Part shown: piece by piece, positions 1-9,640 of the stretch | Numbering within the stretch: the first letter of the stretch is position 1 | Layout: each line of letters opens with the position of its first letter | Assembly: GCF_958979055.1 (NCBI RefSeq) | Contig: NC_084897.1 | Span: 21,811,628-21,875,627, forward strand | Length of the DNA: 64,000 bases | Direction: 5' to 3' | Origin: Alnus glutinosa | Lineage: Eukaryota; Streptophyta; Magnoliopsida; Fagales; Betulaceae | The notes under the pieces: generated by a model | What the model was told of the DNA's origin: nothing | Database searches by the model: none | What the model saw: only the letters and a program-made list of their open reading frames with translations | Program-made: the position numbers and the translations under genes

Positions 1-546
1 AAAAAAAAAAAAAAAAAAAGACGCAAAATAAGGACAACCAAATGAACATGAAGAACGGAGATAACGGTTTTGGCAGAGAAGGTGGGCGCTGAGCCTCAGA
101 GGAAGACCAAAGTTCTAAAACCATAATCTTGAAAAGCTTATTTATAGAGAAGAAAAACTAATTAAATGACAACAATGTCCTTGGATTGGTCTTGTTAATA
201 CAATAGACACCCGCTCCAGCTTAAAAAAAAAAAAAAAATTGCAATTGTGACAAAGCATGTTTATCTTTTATTAGTGCATCTCCAGTAATAATAACCAAAG
301 TAGCTATTAAAAAAATCTAACTCTTAACTTTAATTATTGTTTTTTCTATACTCTCTCCTGGCCTTAGAATAACTGTTTTTTTTTTTAAAAAAAAAAAAAA
401 AATGTAACACTAATATTTTTGTTATTTTGGATAGCACTTGACCCATTTTTCGTAAACCCTAATAACATTGGATTAAGCGAAAGGAAATAATAATTTGTGG
501 GTCAATTGTAATTTTTTAACATTTTAAGAACAAGAATAGGATCTTC

Positions 547-682
547 TCCATTTCAAGTGAAATGGAGAGAAGCCAATCCCTTGTTTTACAATGGGCAAAA
601 TTGTCAAAACTATTAGAATGACAATTATGCCCCTTGTAAAACAATGTACCGGCTCCTCTCCATTTCAAGTGAAATGGAGAAG
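547..682. repeat. Foldback/MITE-like element present in both duplicate copies
   Basis: Two near-palindromic units reading TCTCCATTTCAAGTGAAATG (about 547-572 and 656-681) flank an inner inverted repeat: CCTTGTTTTACAA on the left against the complement of TTGTAAAACAATG on the right. A diverged copy sits at about 16,256-16,386, so the insertion predates the segmental duplication. No coding capacity. I found no convincing target-site duplication, so the family is unassigned. Confidence 0.6.
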
Positions 683-1438
683 TTCCGGTTTCTTGGAATT
701 AAGGAGTAAGTGTAGTTTACCACTTTACCACTTACTATATTTATCAACTTATTATTAAAAATTGAAAAGAATTAAAGAAAACTTTCTTTCCAAATCTATG
801 ACTTAGTTTAATGTCAAAACCTTTACGGAAGAGAAATATTAAATTCTATAATTCTATTTAATATTTATTCAACAAGGTTGACATGGCCTTTTCAATTAAC
901 CATTGTTAAATTAATCATTGTTAAATTTATTTTTTAAAAAAATAAAGATATAATAATTGATTTGAAATGCCAAGTCAATATCATGGGACAATTGTAGAAT
1001 AAAAATATAGTATCTAAAGTTACTCCATACAAAAATGTATCAAATATTTGAGATGGGAGTAAGATTATGGAATAAGTCCAATACTAAAGTCCAAGTTTCA
1101 TAGGGGAAACAAAAAGGAGCTCAAAGTCTATAATTATAATTATAATGCTAAATAAATTAACAAATGACTAATTAGCATCGCGGTATCATAATCAATTCAT
1201 CAAAAAAGTCTAGACTCGTTGAGCAACATTTTTTAAGATAACTAGGAAAAAAAAAAAAAATATTAACAAACAACTCAAAACACAATACTCACGAAATATT
1301 TAAAACTATTTTTCCTTTTATATTACATCACAATCAAAAGACAAATATTACTCTCTAAAAAAGTCTTTTCCACAAGAACCAGACTCAATTTCTTCATTAT
1401 GTGTTGATTCCATTGACTTGTCTCCAGGCTCCACTTGT

Positions 1439-2280
1439 TTAATCAAAACTAGCATTTAAAAATGTCAAACAATTCGTTTCTTTTATTCTCTGCCACTTTA
1501 TTCTCCTTTGTTTTCTCAAGTCTCAACCTTTACGCGAATCTACCAAAAAAAAAAAAAAAAAAAAAAAGTGTCAGATTTTAATGATTGTCATCTCATATAC
1601 AAAATTCTTAGTGGGGCTATAATACCGAGGCAAACAACAGCCTGACCTTTTTTCCAGAGATAGCTCTAAACAGCCCTTGTTTTGTCTTTAAACTTTTTCT
1701 AATGGGAAAAAAAATAAAGCTTACTAATAAACCCATTATAGAAGCATACTGAGTGACTTAGGACCTTATCCTATTATTACTTTTCAGGAAATTTAATTTC
1801 TAAACACAGTTTACCATAACACCTTCCTCTTATATTATTGTTTTTGTTACTCAATCTCAAGTCAATGAACATTTGTTATTTCATTTATGCAGTTAGTTCA
1901 CTCACAATTTAGTTACCAATCTCTTGATAGGAATGACAAACAAACGCTACTCAAATGTCAGAGAGTTACTAACAAATTAAAAATCAACCATACTAGAGGG
2001 GGTAAAAAACATAGCACTAACTATCCACTAGCATAGAAACAATCATCGTGGCCTACCTCTTTAAGTTTGTGACTATACTGTTTATGTCGACGGCTCTTGC
2101 TTCGGTCCTTTTCCTTGTTCTAGAAATTCAAAGGGAAATAAAAAAGAGGGGATAAGAGTTAAAAAGGAGTTCAAGTTCAACCACCACCTTCTTTGGCCTG
2201 TCATTATTCAATTTATTTATTTATTCTTGTGCCTCTTTGAATGACTAGATGTTTCACGCTCACTGTCACTTCTACAAATC
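1439..2280 (-). pseudogene. SCI1 pseudogene, 5'-truncated and internally deleted
   Basis: This is the counterpart of the intact SCI1 gene at 16,981-19,583. The last exon is recognisable at about 1,439-1,542, but a 1-nt change in the stretch encoding the LLKFLNASFD terminus shifts the frame. The exon encoding DERSSGPVQLSK and most of the FLGREKDDG exon are missing in a single deletion; only the part encoding AISGKK survives near 1,655. The exons matching 18,076-18,138 and 18,224-18,302 are present near 2,060-2,125 and 2,190-2,280. The latter has gained an ATTTATTT-like insertion and lost 12 bases. Exon 1 is absent because homology ends in intron 1. It cannot encode the full protein. Confidence 0.8.
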
Positions 2281-2599
2281 AGCAATGGAGACGAGATGTT
2301 AGGAAAGCCAATCATCTTAATTAGTACCCCTCTCTAGAAATAATGGATAAGTGCCTGAAAATCTAAATACAAAATTCCAGCTACTATCTAAAATTTCTAC
2401 TAAGCTAGACCACATTGCATTGCTACCAAATCATTCCAGGTGGGTAAAAACCTGCGAACAAAAAAAAAAAAAATTAAAAAAAAATTCCAGCTACTATCTG
2501 TCTCATGTTCTCTTCTCTTATTCTCCGGCAGAACTACTGGATGTTGGGGGTGAAGGCCAATTACAAAATATGCAGCAAAAATTATCAAATCATTTTTTT

Positions 2600-3400
2600 T
2601 ATAAATTAAATAGTCAATCTAACGACAAAAATATCAACTCACACAAGAACAATGCAGAAAAATAAATCCAACAACCACCACAAGCAAGACACCAAAATTT
2701 GTACATGAAAAACCCTCCGGTGTGAAGGGAAAAATCACGAGACCTAGTCCAGTTAAAACTTTCACTATCAACAATAATGGGCTTACAAATATCTTCTCTA
2801 GAACAATATCTAGAGGTTATCACCACATCAAGACACACATTCTTGGATTAATATAGAAATTCAATACTTTAAAAGTTGATTTCAACAATATAAAGAAAGG
2901 TCTCACCAAGTGGGATGAACAACCAACCAACTGGAGAGGAAGTCCAATGATCGACACCAGTCAATGCATAGCTCTCATTGTCAGAAACAACATACTAAAA
3001 TTTCATCAAGATCGGACCATAGATGACCCTCCAATCTATGACGGAAATGACCGTGAAAAACCCCATTTTTTTTCTCCTCTCTGTGTTTGCTCGAGCTCTT
3101 TCAAAAAACTAACTTCCCTGCCTCTGTCTCAAGCTGAAAAATCAGCTTGCCTCTTTTTTCTTTTTCTGCATTTTGGCGCAGTATGACCTACTCCTTGCCA
3201 ACAGAAACAGAGGTGCTCTGTTTCTTTTGGCTCACCCAACACTGGAGAACAGCATAAATATAATCAAACCAAACAAATTAATTATAACTCCCTGTACAAA
3301 CAACAACAATCCTCAATCTTATGAGAAGAGCCAAAAACCAAACAAAATCACTACAACAAACAAATAAACTGAGAGCAGATATCCAAGACTTTCTTCTTCT
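2600..3400. other. Gap between SCI1 pseudogene and PMEI gene; possible old LTR-element remnant
   Basis: No host gene is recognised. The stretch around 2,640-2,780, with a run containing AAAACCCTCCGGTGTGAAGG, resembles ends of Ty1/Copia-type plant elements as I remember them. I see no matching second LTR, no primer-binding site and no polyprotein, so the assignment is tentative. Short open frames at 2,947-3,367 are low-complexity and have no family features. Confidence 0.25.
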
Positions 3401-3436
3401 TCCCTCCGCTTCTCTCAGCTAGAGATTAGTGCCCTT

Positions 3437-3955
3437 TCATTTGAGTTGATTGGTAATGGCTAAGACAATGCTGCAAAGCCGAGTAAACAAGGTACCCTGA
3501 TTGCCTAATGGAGACTTGCCGTCTCCCACTTCCTTGAAGCCTTCGTCACAAGAGTCGCCGTCAATCATGGCAGCCGACACCCATGTTTTAACATCCCTGT
3601 ACCTCTTAGATGCCAAGGCAGTGCCCGAGTCTTTAAGCTTTTCAATTGAATCTTCGTAGTTCTCATCGCAATCTGTTAGTGCAATCTTAGCTGCTGCGCT
3701 CGATGATCCGTTGAGCAGTTTTGTGACTTGGCCGTGTATTTGGGTAGCTTTAGACGTTGCATGCTTCAGTGCAACTTTGGCCAGGACTTCGAAACTTGTA
3801 GCCGCGCGGCTCTCCGGGTCCGATCGAAGAGTTTGTCTGCACATTTGTTTGTACAGAGTGTGATCACAAGCTGAGGAGATCAAATCCCCAGCAAGAATTT
3901 GGCTTGGCCACAGAGTTACAAGCAGCACCAGGAAAACCTTTGAAATGGCTTTCAT
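3437..3955 (-). CDS. PMEI-like / invertase-inhibitor domain protein
   Basis: Single-exon gene for a 172-residue secreted protein of the plant invertase/pectin methylesterase inhibitor family. Members block pectin methylesterases or acid invertases in the cell wall or vacuole; the sequence does not decide which. Residues 1-22 (MKAISKVFLVLLVTLWPSQI, then LA) form a signal peptide. The family cysteine pattern is present: C30 and C39 for the first disulfide, then the TDC and DSCDEG cysteines for the second, and a late LCS. The DPESRAATS segment and VALKHA helix are typical. The ATG at 3,955 opens directly on the signal peptide. A TATA-rich stretch lies about 80 bases upstream. It is closely similar to the 14,419-14,964 gene on the opposite strand. 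Confidence 0.88.
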   Translation of the reverse strand: MKAISKVFLVLLVTLWPSQILAGDLISSACDHTLYKQMCRQTLRSDPESRAATSFEVLAKVALKHATSKATQIHGQVTKLLNGSSSAAAKIALTDCDENYEDSIEKLKDSGTALASKRYRDVKTWVSAAMIDGDSCDEGFKEVGDGKSPLGNQGTLFTRLCSIVLAITNQLK

Positions 3956-4034
3956 GTTTGCTCTTCAGAAAACTTTATGTTATAAAACAGGGAAAGAGAA
4001 GGAATGTTATATGGGCTTCTTGCCTGCATTGAAG

Positions 4035-4053
4035 TGTGTATATATATATATAG
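4035..4053 (-). promoter_or_regulatory. Putative TATA region of the PMEI-like gene
   Basis: On the minus strand this reads TATATATATATATACACAC, about 80 bases before the ATG at 3,955. The paralogue at 14,419 has the same TATA run followed by CACACACAC about 50-65 bases before its start, which supports a shared core promoter. Confidence 0.5.
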
Positions 4054-4196
4054 ATAAAGAGTAAAGGGATTGGGATTAGGCTTGGCCTATTTAATACAAG
4101 GGTTCATGGATGGAAATTCATGGTAGGAATAGGAATTAAGCTTTTGCATGTGAAAAGTGAAAATGATGTTGATTTGTGTAAAAAGAGGAATAGGCT

Positions 4197-4391
4197 GCCA
4201 TGATTGCCGGCGACTCTGGTGACGAAGGCTTAAAGGAAGTGGGAGGCAAAAAGCCTCCATTAGCCAATCGCACTAATCTCTGGCTGCTCTCCTTGTCTGA
4301 ACTTAATTTACCGTACCATATTAAGCTCAGCTTTCGGCAACCAAAAAAAAAAAAAAATCCTTCCAGAATACAACTGATAGATTTGTTCTAG
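4197..4391 (+). pseudogene. C-terminal fragment of a PMEI-like gene
   Basis: The plus-strand frame reads AAMIAGDSGDEGLKEVGGKK and then, further on, SLSELNLPY. It matches the C-terminal part of the intact PMEI-like genes: MIDGDSCDEGFKEVGDGK in the 3.4 kb gene, and SELNLPY at the end of the 14.4 kb gene. The conserved cysteine of DSCDEG is glycine here. Similarity to the 14.9-15.0 kb paralogue continues into its 3' flank (CATACAACTAA against ATACAACTGA). The signal peptide and first helices are absent. This is a third PMEI-derived sequence in the window. Confidence 0.75.
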
Positions 4392-5484
4392 GAAATTGGA
4401 GAGGAGTTTGTAATAAGGATATTGGATAGAGTAATGTCGAATAAATTTACAAGTTGTAGTTGCTTCAAATTTACATGTTCTCGATGCTAATCAATCTCAG
4501 CGTTTTCTGGATGCTGTAAAATAAATCTACATAATATTCTATACTTCCAACTTCCAAGATCTTAATTAACTATTGGGATTTTCAGAATGAACTGATAAAA
4601 GAAATACCAGAATCCATCGCAACAAGTAGCCTTTCTGCATTGTACGTCCTCCCATTTTTTTTTTTGAAAGGGTACGTCCTCCCATTTGAGTGCAATTGGT
4701 ACACTTGGAGATGACAAGCTTGACAAAACTAGATTCTGTCACGATCATGATTATGGATATGGGGGCCGACCGACGAGTTACACTTATTTTTTTCTTATTA
4801 TATTTCACTTTTCTCAAAGCTTGAGTCTTCAATTTTTTCTTTTTTAAATAAATCTATTTTTTCTTGGCCTATTTAATATAAGGGTGCATGGAAATTGGTA
4901 GCTAGGAATTGCAAGCTTTGTGAAAAGTGAAATTCATGTTGATTTGTGTAAAGGAGGGATAGGATGCTTTAATTTGTGAAAAGTGAAATTCATGTTGATT
5001 TGCAGATACTCTAGGAAGTAGGAAGTCTTTCACGGCCACGTAACAAGCACCACAGAAAGTCTAAAAGATGGTTTATATAAAAAGTATGATGTTATAATAT
5101 ATACTAGTTGGGATGGTGTGCTTGATTTCCCTGGTGTTATGTATCAGTATAATTGTTATTATTGAGGAGATTACTGTTGATCCATAAGCAGACATGAGAC
5201 ACATAATGACTTCTTATGCCAAACTGAAGAATTATATTAAATTATTGGGGGGTAAAAAATAACGGAATGTCCCATTTGCTGTTCTTGCATGTACAAAACT
5301 CTGTTTTGTTCAGGTTTCAGGCTGTGTACTGGTACGTAATTGCTTCTTGTTTCTATTTTGGATTAATACCAGTTATTTAATCACCAATATTCAGCCAGGA
5401 AATGACAAGAAGACCTATTTATAACAACCAAATTCCAAACCAAAAAAGCCAGAAAAACTCAAAAGGTTTAAACTAAATGGCTCA
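4392..5484. other. No gene recognised
   Basis: AT-rich non-coding sequence. A short direct repeat of TACGTCCTCCCATTT (about 4,643 and 4,673) is separated by a T-tract. GTGAAATTCATGTTGATTTG recurs at about 4,143, 4,926 and 4,983. Nothing supports a coding region. Confidence 0.6.
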
Positions 5485-5795
5485 AAAGGGTTGCTGTTTC
5501 TCATCGTTGTGTGCATGTTTGCTAATGACTTCAACGTAGTCAGCAACAAGATATACAGAGTAAAAACCAACCCCAAACTGCCCAATGAGATTGAGATTGA
5601 GATCTCCACTTGTCTGCATTTTCTCCACGAACGCTGAAAGAAAAAGGATCAATCCAAATCCACATAGTTAACAGCGAACTCTAATAAAAAAACAAAACTT
5701 TACAGGACTTAGCATGACATAGATACCTGAAGTTCCAGACTTTGCTATGGTACCCAAGTTCTTGATTAAATCCTCCTTTGTCATACCAATTAAAC
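5485..5795 (-). pseudogene. Captured fragment of an ER HSP90 (endoplasmin/GRP94-type) gene, two exons with intron
   Basis: On the minus strand a first exon piece reads IGMTKEDLIKNLGTIAKSGT and ends at 5,727 in a GT donor. After a roughly 93-base intron a second exon starts at 5,633 (AG acceptor, phase 1 joins cleanly). It reads [13 protein letters not shown], then [20 protein letters not shown] and VISKH. These are the ATP-lid/GHKL motifs of the HSP90 N-terminal domain, and the [23 protein letters not shown] form is that of endoplasmin. A duplicated LN (LNLNLIGQF) and loss of similarity after HNDEKQ show it is non-functional. It has the same orientation as, and directly abuts, the Helitron Rep sequence, which is the pattern expected of Helitron gene capture. 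The retained intron rules out a processed pseudogene. Confidence 0.88.
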
Positions 5796-7900
5796 AGATG
5801 GGTGCATCTCATTTAATACAAAGCCATAAATTCTCCACATTGCCTCAGGAGGAGTAATCCAACGAGCTGATCCCTGATTGAAATTGTTCAATCTCATCTA
5901 TATCTTAGGAACTATGTTCTGAAATCAAATTGAAAGCAACACAATCCTTTGTTTGTAAATATACTTGAAGAGGTATTTGACGGCTTTAATTGTCAAACAT
6001 ATTTCCACATTTATATGAGAATCGAATTTAGCAAGGAGATAAGGATTGTATGGTACAACCCACCGGTTGTCTAAATAGTATCCTCTCACTTTAGCAATTG
6101 CTCTATTATCTCGCCATCTATATCTCAGGAACGAATCATTACCTATTGTCGTTTCATCACAAAATTGTTTTGGATAATGATTCTTGCAATTTCCATCTTT
6201 TTTCATACATATGTTATTTGGATTAAGTGTACCGCAAGGACTATGCATCATGTGCTTTACAACAGTTGAGTACAGATGTGAGTTTTCATGTCTGTTTGGT
6301 AGCTCAGCTGAAACAAATTCATCAAAGCTTTCTGGTGCAATTATTTTCCAATCCCTTTTTAATATAATTAAGAAATGAGCATGAGGAAGCCCTCTTTTTT
6401 GATGTTCAATAACATATACATATATATGCAGCCACAGCACCAAATATTTGTTTCTTGAATAACTCATTCTTCAATTCTTCTAATTTTGCTCTAAAGACTC
6501 GTGCAATCAAATCAGGTCTATTTTGTGCTTCTTCTTGTGGCTCTAACTCATTCTTAATTTCTAGCCAACATGGGTTGCACGTGATTGTCAGGAAAAGATA
6601 TGGCTTTCCAAAACGCTGCACCAATGCCTAAGCTTCCATATATCTCTTCCGCATATCTCTTGGACCACCAATGAAAGTGGCTGGTAAAATAATCCTACGC
6701 CCAATTTTGGAACCTCGAGTTTCACCAGTAATAATGCTATCAATAATGCCTTGATAGACTTTAGTTCGAATTTCTTGTTGTTTTGAACGAAAGTAGTCCA
6801 ACCTAGATGTTTCAATCTTAATATACATGTCAACAGCATGTTGTTGTAAGAGGTGCTCTGAACGCAGCAATATTGACTTAATTGATGGTCTTATTTGCAA
6901 CTTATGGCAGTAATATTCCCGACAGGAAACGGTTGCTTGACTTCTTCTCTTCTCCAGTGCTAAAAATATAGTAAATTAATAAGTTTTCAATTAATATAAT
7001 CTAATTATGCACATTGGAAGTGAATAGCTAACACTACAGAGAATGTATACCTTGTGTTTCCTTCTTAAGTAATTCAGTTGCTGAATCTGATACTCGAGGA
7101 TCAATTAATTGTTCAATCTGGGAAGATGAATACTGTTTTCCTGTTTCAAGTTTTTGTATTCCTTGGTGCCAACCAGTATCTCCATAAGGAAACAATAGAG
7201 GATATTGCAAAGGATTGTAACACCCGAAATAGTATTGCATGCTATGACTACAACCAGAATGGCTATAAACAATAATGCCCCGGCTCATATGTTGTTCAGA
7301 AGTATTTTCATCTAGCCATATTGCTGCCACTTGCAAAGATGATGGAGCATTATAAACTCGTTGGTCCAATGAAGTACTTGATCTTATATGAATCTGTTGA
7401 TTTTTTAAATCAGGCACATCCTTGAGAGTTCGAAAGAAAGCACAATATGGATTGTTCTTCAATATATCCATTATTTCTTTCAAAATGGATGGATTTAGTC
7501 GATCTGAATCATATATTCGATTCTCCATCTAATGTCTAGTATCATAGAAATACAGTTGCAAATAGGAAGGATGACCATCTAATGGCAATAAGTCATTGAT
7601 ATAATGATAAACTTGACCTTGAACTCTGAATGTATATATCCCATTGTTTCGTCTGCATAAGTTCTTGTCATATTTAACACCAAAGGATGTCAATGCAAAT
7701 TTGTTATTGAAAGTGCAAACATACTTAAGAAATTCCACTGATTTCGCTGATCTTGAAGTAAATAGCTCATAAAGTTTGTCCGGAACATCATTAGAGACTA
7801 AAGAAACTTCTCCATCATCACAACAGAAACCTTTAGGCTCATGGTGAAACCTTTTTGCATGACAATATTTACAGGTTGGTGTAGGGAGCAAATTATCTAC
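5796..7900 (-). mobile_element. Helitron Rep (Helitron_like_N / HUH) coding region, decayed
   Basis: Minus-strand frames follow the N-terminal and Rep part of a plant Helitron RepHel protein. A CKYCHA zinc-knuckle start (7,880) leads to IYDSDRLNPSILKEIMDILK (about 7,500), then YPLLFPYGDTGWH (about 7,190) and FLTITCNP (about 6,595). The HUH catalytic motif follows in RGLPHAHFLIIL (about 6,390), and the Rep tyrosine segment KYLFKYIYK (about 5,950). A further stretch, SARWITPPEAMWRIYGFVLN, reaches about 5,810. The helicase domain that should follow is gone and the HSP90 fragment begins instead. At least one in-frame stop (near 7,529), several frameshifts and a gap at 6,901-7,033 show the element is dead. 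I could not identify either terminus. Confidence 0.88.
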
Positions 7901-8483
7901 CTCAGAGGATATATTCCGTAATGTATACCTAAGATTTGAGCAACTTTGACATTTGCTACCTACAATTTATAGAACCACACATAACAAGAGCAAGAGCAAA
8001 GGAATAACCCAGCTAGTATACACAGGAACAACCCAGCTAGCCCATAAAAGAGAACCCAAGAAAACCCACAAGAAACCCAAAGTACAGTAAAACCCTCATC
8101 AAACGCCCAACATACAGTAGAAACCCCCCCCAAAATACAGTAGAAACCCCCGATCAACCTCCCAAACCTGCCCCAAAGCACCCCAACTCAACAAACCCCC
8201 CAAAACCCACCAAAAGCCCCAAACAACCCTTCCAAAAAAAACACACCAACAAACCCAAAAAACCCAAGAGAGGCACCCAAAACTCGAGCCAAAACAAACC
8301 CACAATACAAAAGAAATGACAGAAATACAGGGAAATTTAAAATAATAATAATAATAAAAGAAGTAGATGCCGGCGCGTGGGTCGGGAAACCCATCAGAAC
8401 GGTGCAGACTCCGCTGGAGAAGCCACTGGGGGGGGGGGGGGGGGGGGGGCACGTGCACGGAGAAGAAGCCCCCAAGCCCGTAG
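7901..8483. other. C-rich insert with a 22-base G run
   Basis: Between the Rep region and the repeated exon below lies a stretch of about 500 bases with strong strand asymmetry (C-rich plus strand, runs of CCCC). It contains a TAATAATAATAATAA tract and an uninterrupted run of 22 G at 8,428-8,449 within GAAGCCACTGG...CACGTGCACGG. Open frames here are proline- or glycine-rich by composition and not credible genes. The GC-rich end looks like the 5' untranslated part of a retroelement or gene carried into the Helitron, but I cannot name it. Confidence 0.45.
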
Positions 8484-9640
8484 ATCTGTTGATCCAATTG
8501 GCAATGTAGTTGGAATTAAGTTGTTTGTTGCATAGGATTCAAATCCTAATATAACATGCATTTTAATATTTTAATTCCAACTAAAACCTCAATAAAAACA
8601 TGGGAAAATAATGCTAATCAAATTACACCTACCAACTTGTAAGATACTACATTGATCTATTGTAGAGCATTGCTCTCCTGCCTCTTGGCATTTCTAGTTG
8701 AGGCTACAACCATTTGCTTATTTCTATCAGCATCACTTGCAAGGGACTTTTTCCATGCATTTGCTTCTCTTTGTTTCCTACGAATCTCTTCTCTTTGTTC
8801 TTCGAATAATGCACTATACCAATTTTTTTTTTAGCGGACCACGTGTTGATTTGATTGTTGAAATTTGTTCTCGCACTCTTGTAGTTTTGGTCATCTAAAA
8901 TATTAATAGAAAGAAATTAAGGATGAGATGTTAAGGAGCTAGCATTAAGAACTGCAGAACAATACTCAGGCAAACTCTTTTGACAACTTTCATTCATAGC
9001 ATATTACTTAGGATTTGAGTATATCTATAAATAATAGAACCATTGCATACTCAGCAACCTTAGGATTGATATGTTCCATGATGGTGCCATACCTGCTGAT
9101 CCGATTGGCAATCTGGTTGGAATTAAGTTGTTTGTTGCATGGGATTCAAAATCTAATATAACATGCATTTCAATATTTTAATTCCAACTCAAGCCTCAAT
9201 AAAAACATGGGAAAATAATGCCAATCAAATTATACTTACCAACTCGGAACATACTACACTCATCTATTGTAGAGTATTGCTCTGTTGCCTCTTGGCATCT
9301 GTTATTCGAGGGATCTCTGGTTGAGGTTGGAACTATTTGCTTATTTTTATCGGCATTGTTTTGAAGAGACTTTTTGTGTCTATACGCTTCTCATTGTTTC
9401 CTACAAATCTCTTCTTTTCTTTCTTCGGATAATGCACTATACTGACTTTCTTTTTTTTTTTTCAGGGGACCACATGTGTTGATTTGATTGTTGGAATTTG
9501 CTCTCACATTGTGGCAGTCTTGGTTATCTAAAATATCAATGAAAACAAATTAAGGATGAGATTTTAAGGAGCCGGCACTAAGAAATGCAAAACAATACTT
9601 AGCCAAACTCCTTTCACAACTTTCATTCATAATTATACCT
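8484..9640 (-). repeat. Tandem duplication (about 608 bp) of a charged-coil coding segment in the Helitron
   Basis: Two diverged direct copies start at about 8,484 (TGTTGATCCAATTGGCAAT) and 9,092 (TGCTGATCCGATTGGCAAT). On the minus strand copy 1 reads EEQREEIRRKQREANAWKKS, continuing into LASDADRNKQMVV. Copy 2 reads EERKEEICRKQ, a stop, then EAYRHKKSL and NADKNKQIV. Such charged helical segments are known near the N-terminus of plant Helitron-encoded proteins, so these are probably duplicated 5' exons of the same element. Both are decayed. Confidence 0.65.

Larger units (their letters stand above)
1..2455. repeat. Segmental duplication, copy 1 (truncated by window edge)
   Basis: From about base 20 the sequence runs parallel to 15,627-18,478. 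Shared landmarks include the AGGACAACCAAATGAACATG string (about 31 and 15,638), the foldback element near 550 (also near 16,260) and the SCI1 exons. Homology stops near 2,455, inside what is intron 1 of SCI1 in the other copy. Copy 1 has about 420 extra bases near 790-1,215. It lacks about 460 bases that lie at roughly 17,206-17,668 in copy 2, and it also lacks the MITE at 15,880. The copies differ by many substitutions and indels, so the duplication is not recent. The left end lies outside the window. Confidence 0.85.

Noticed and set aside
8099-8497. Proline/glycine-rich minus-strand frames
   Set aside because: Created by the C-rich tract and the 22-G run, not by protein-like sequence.
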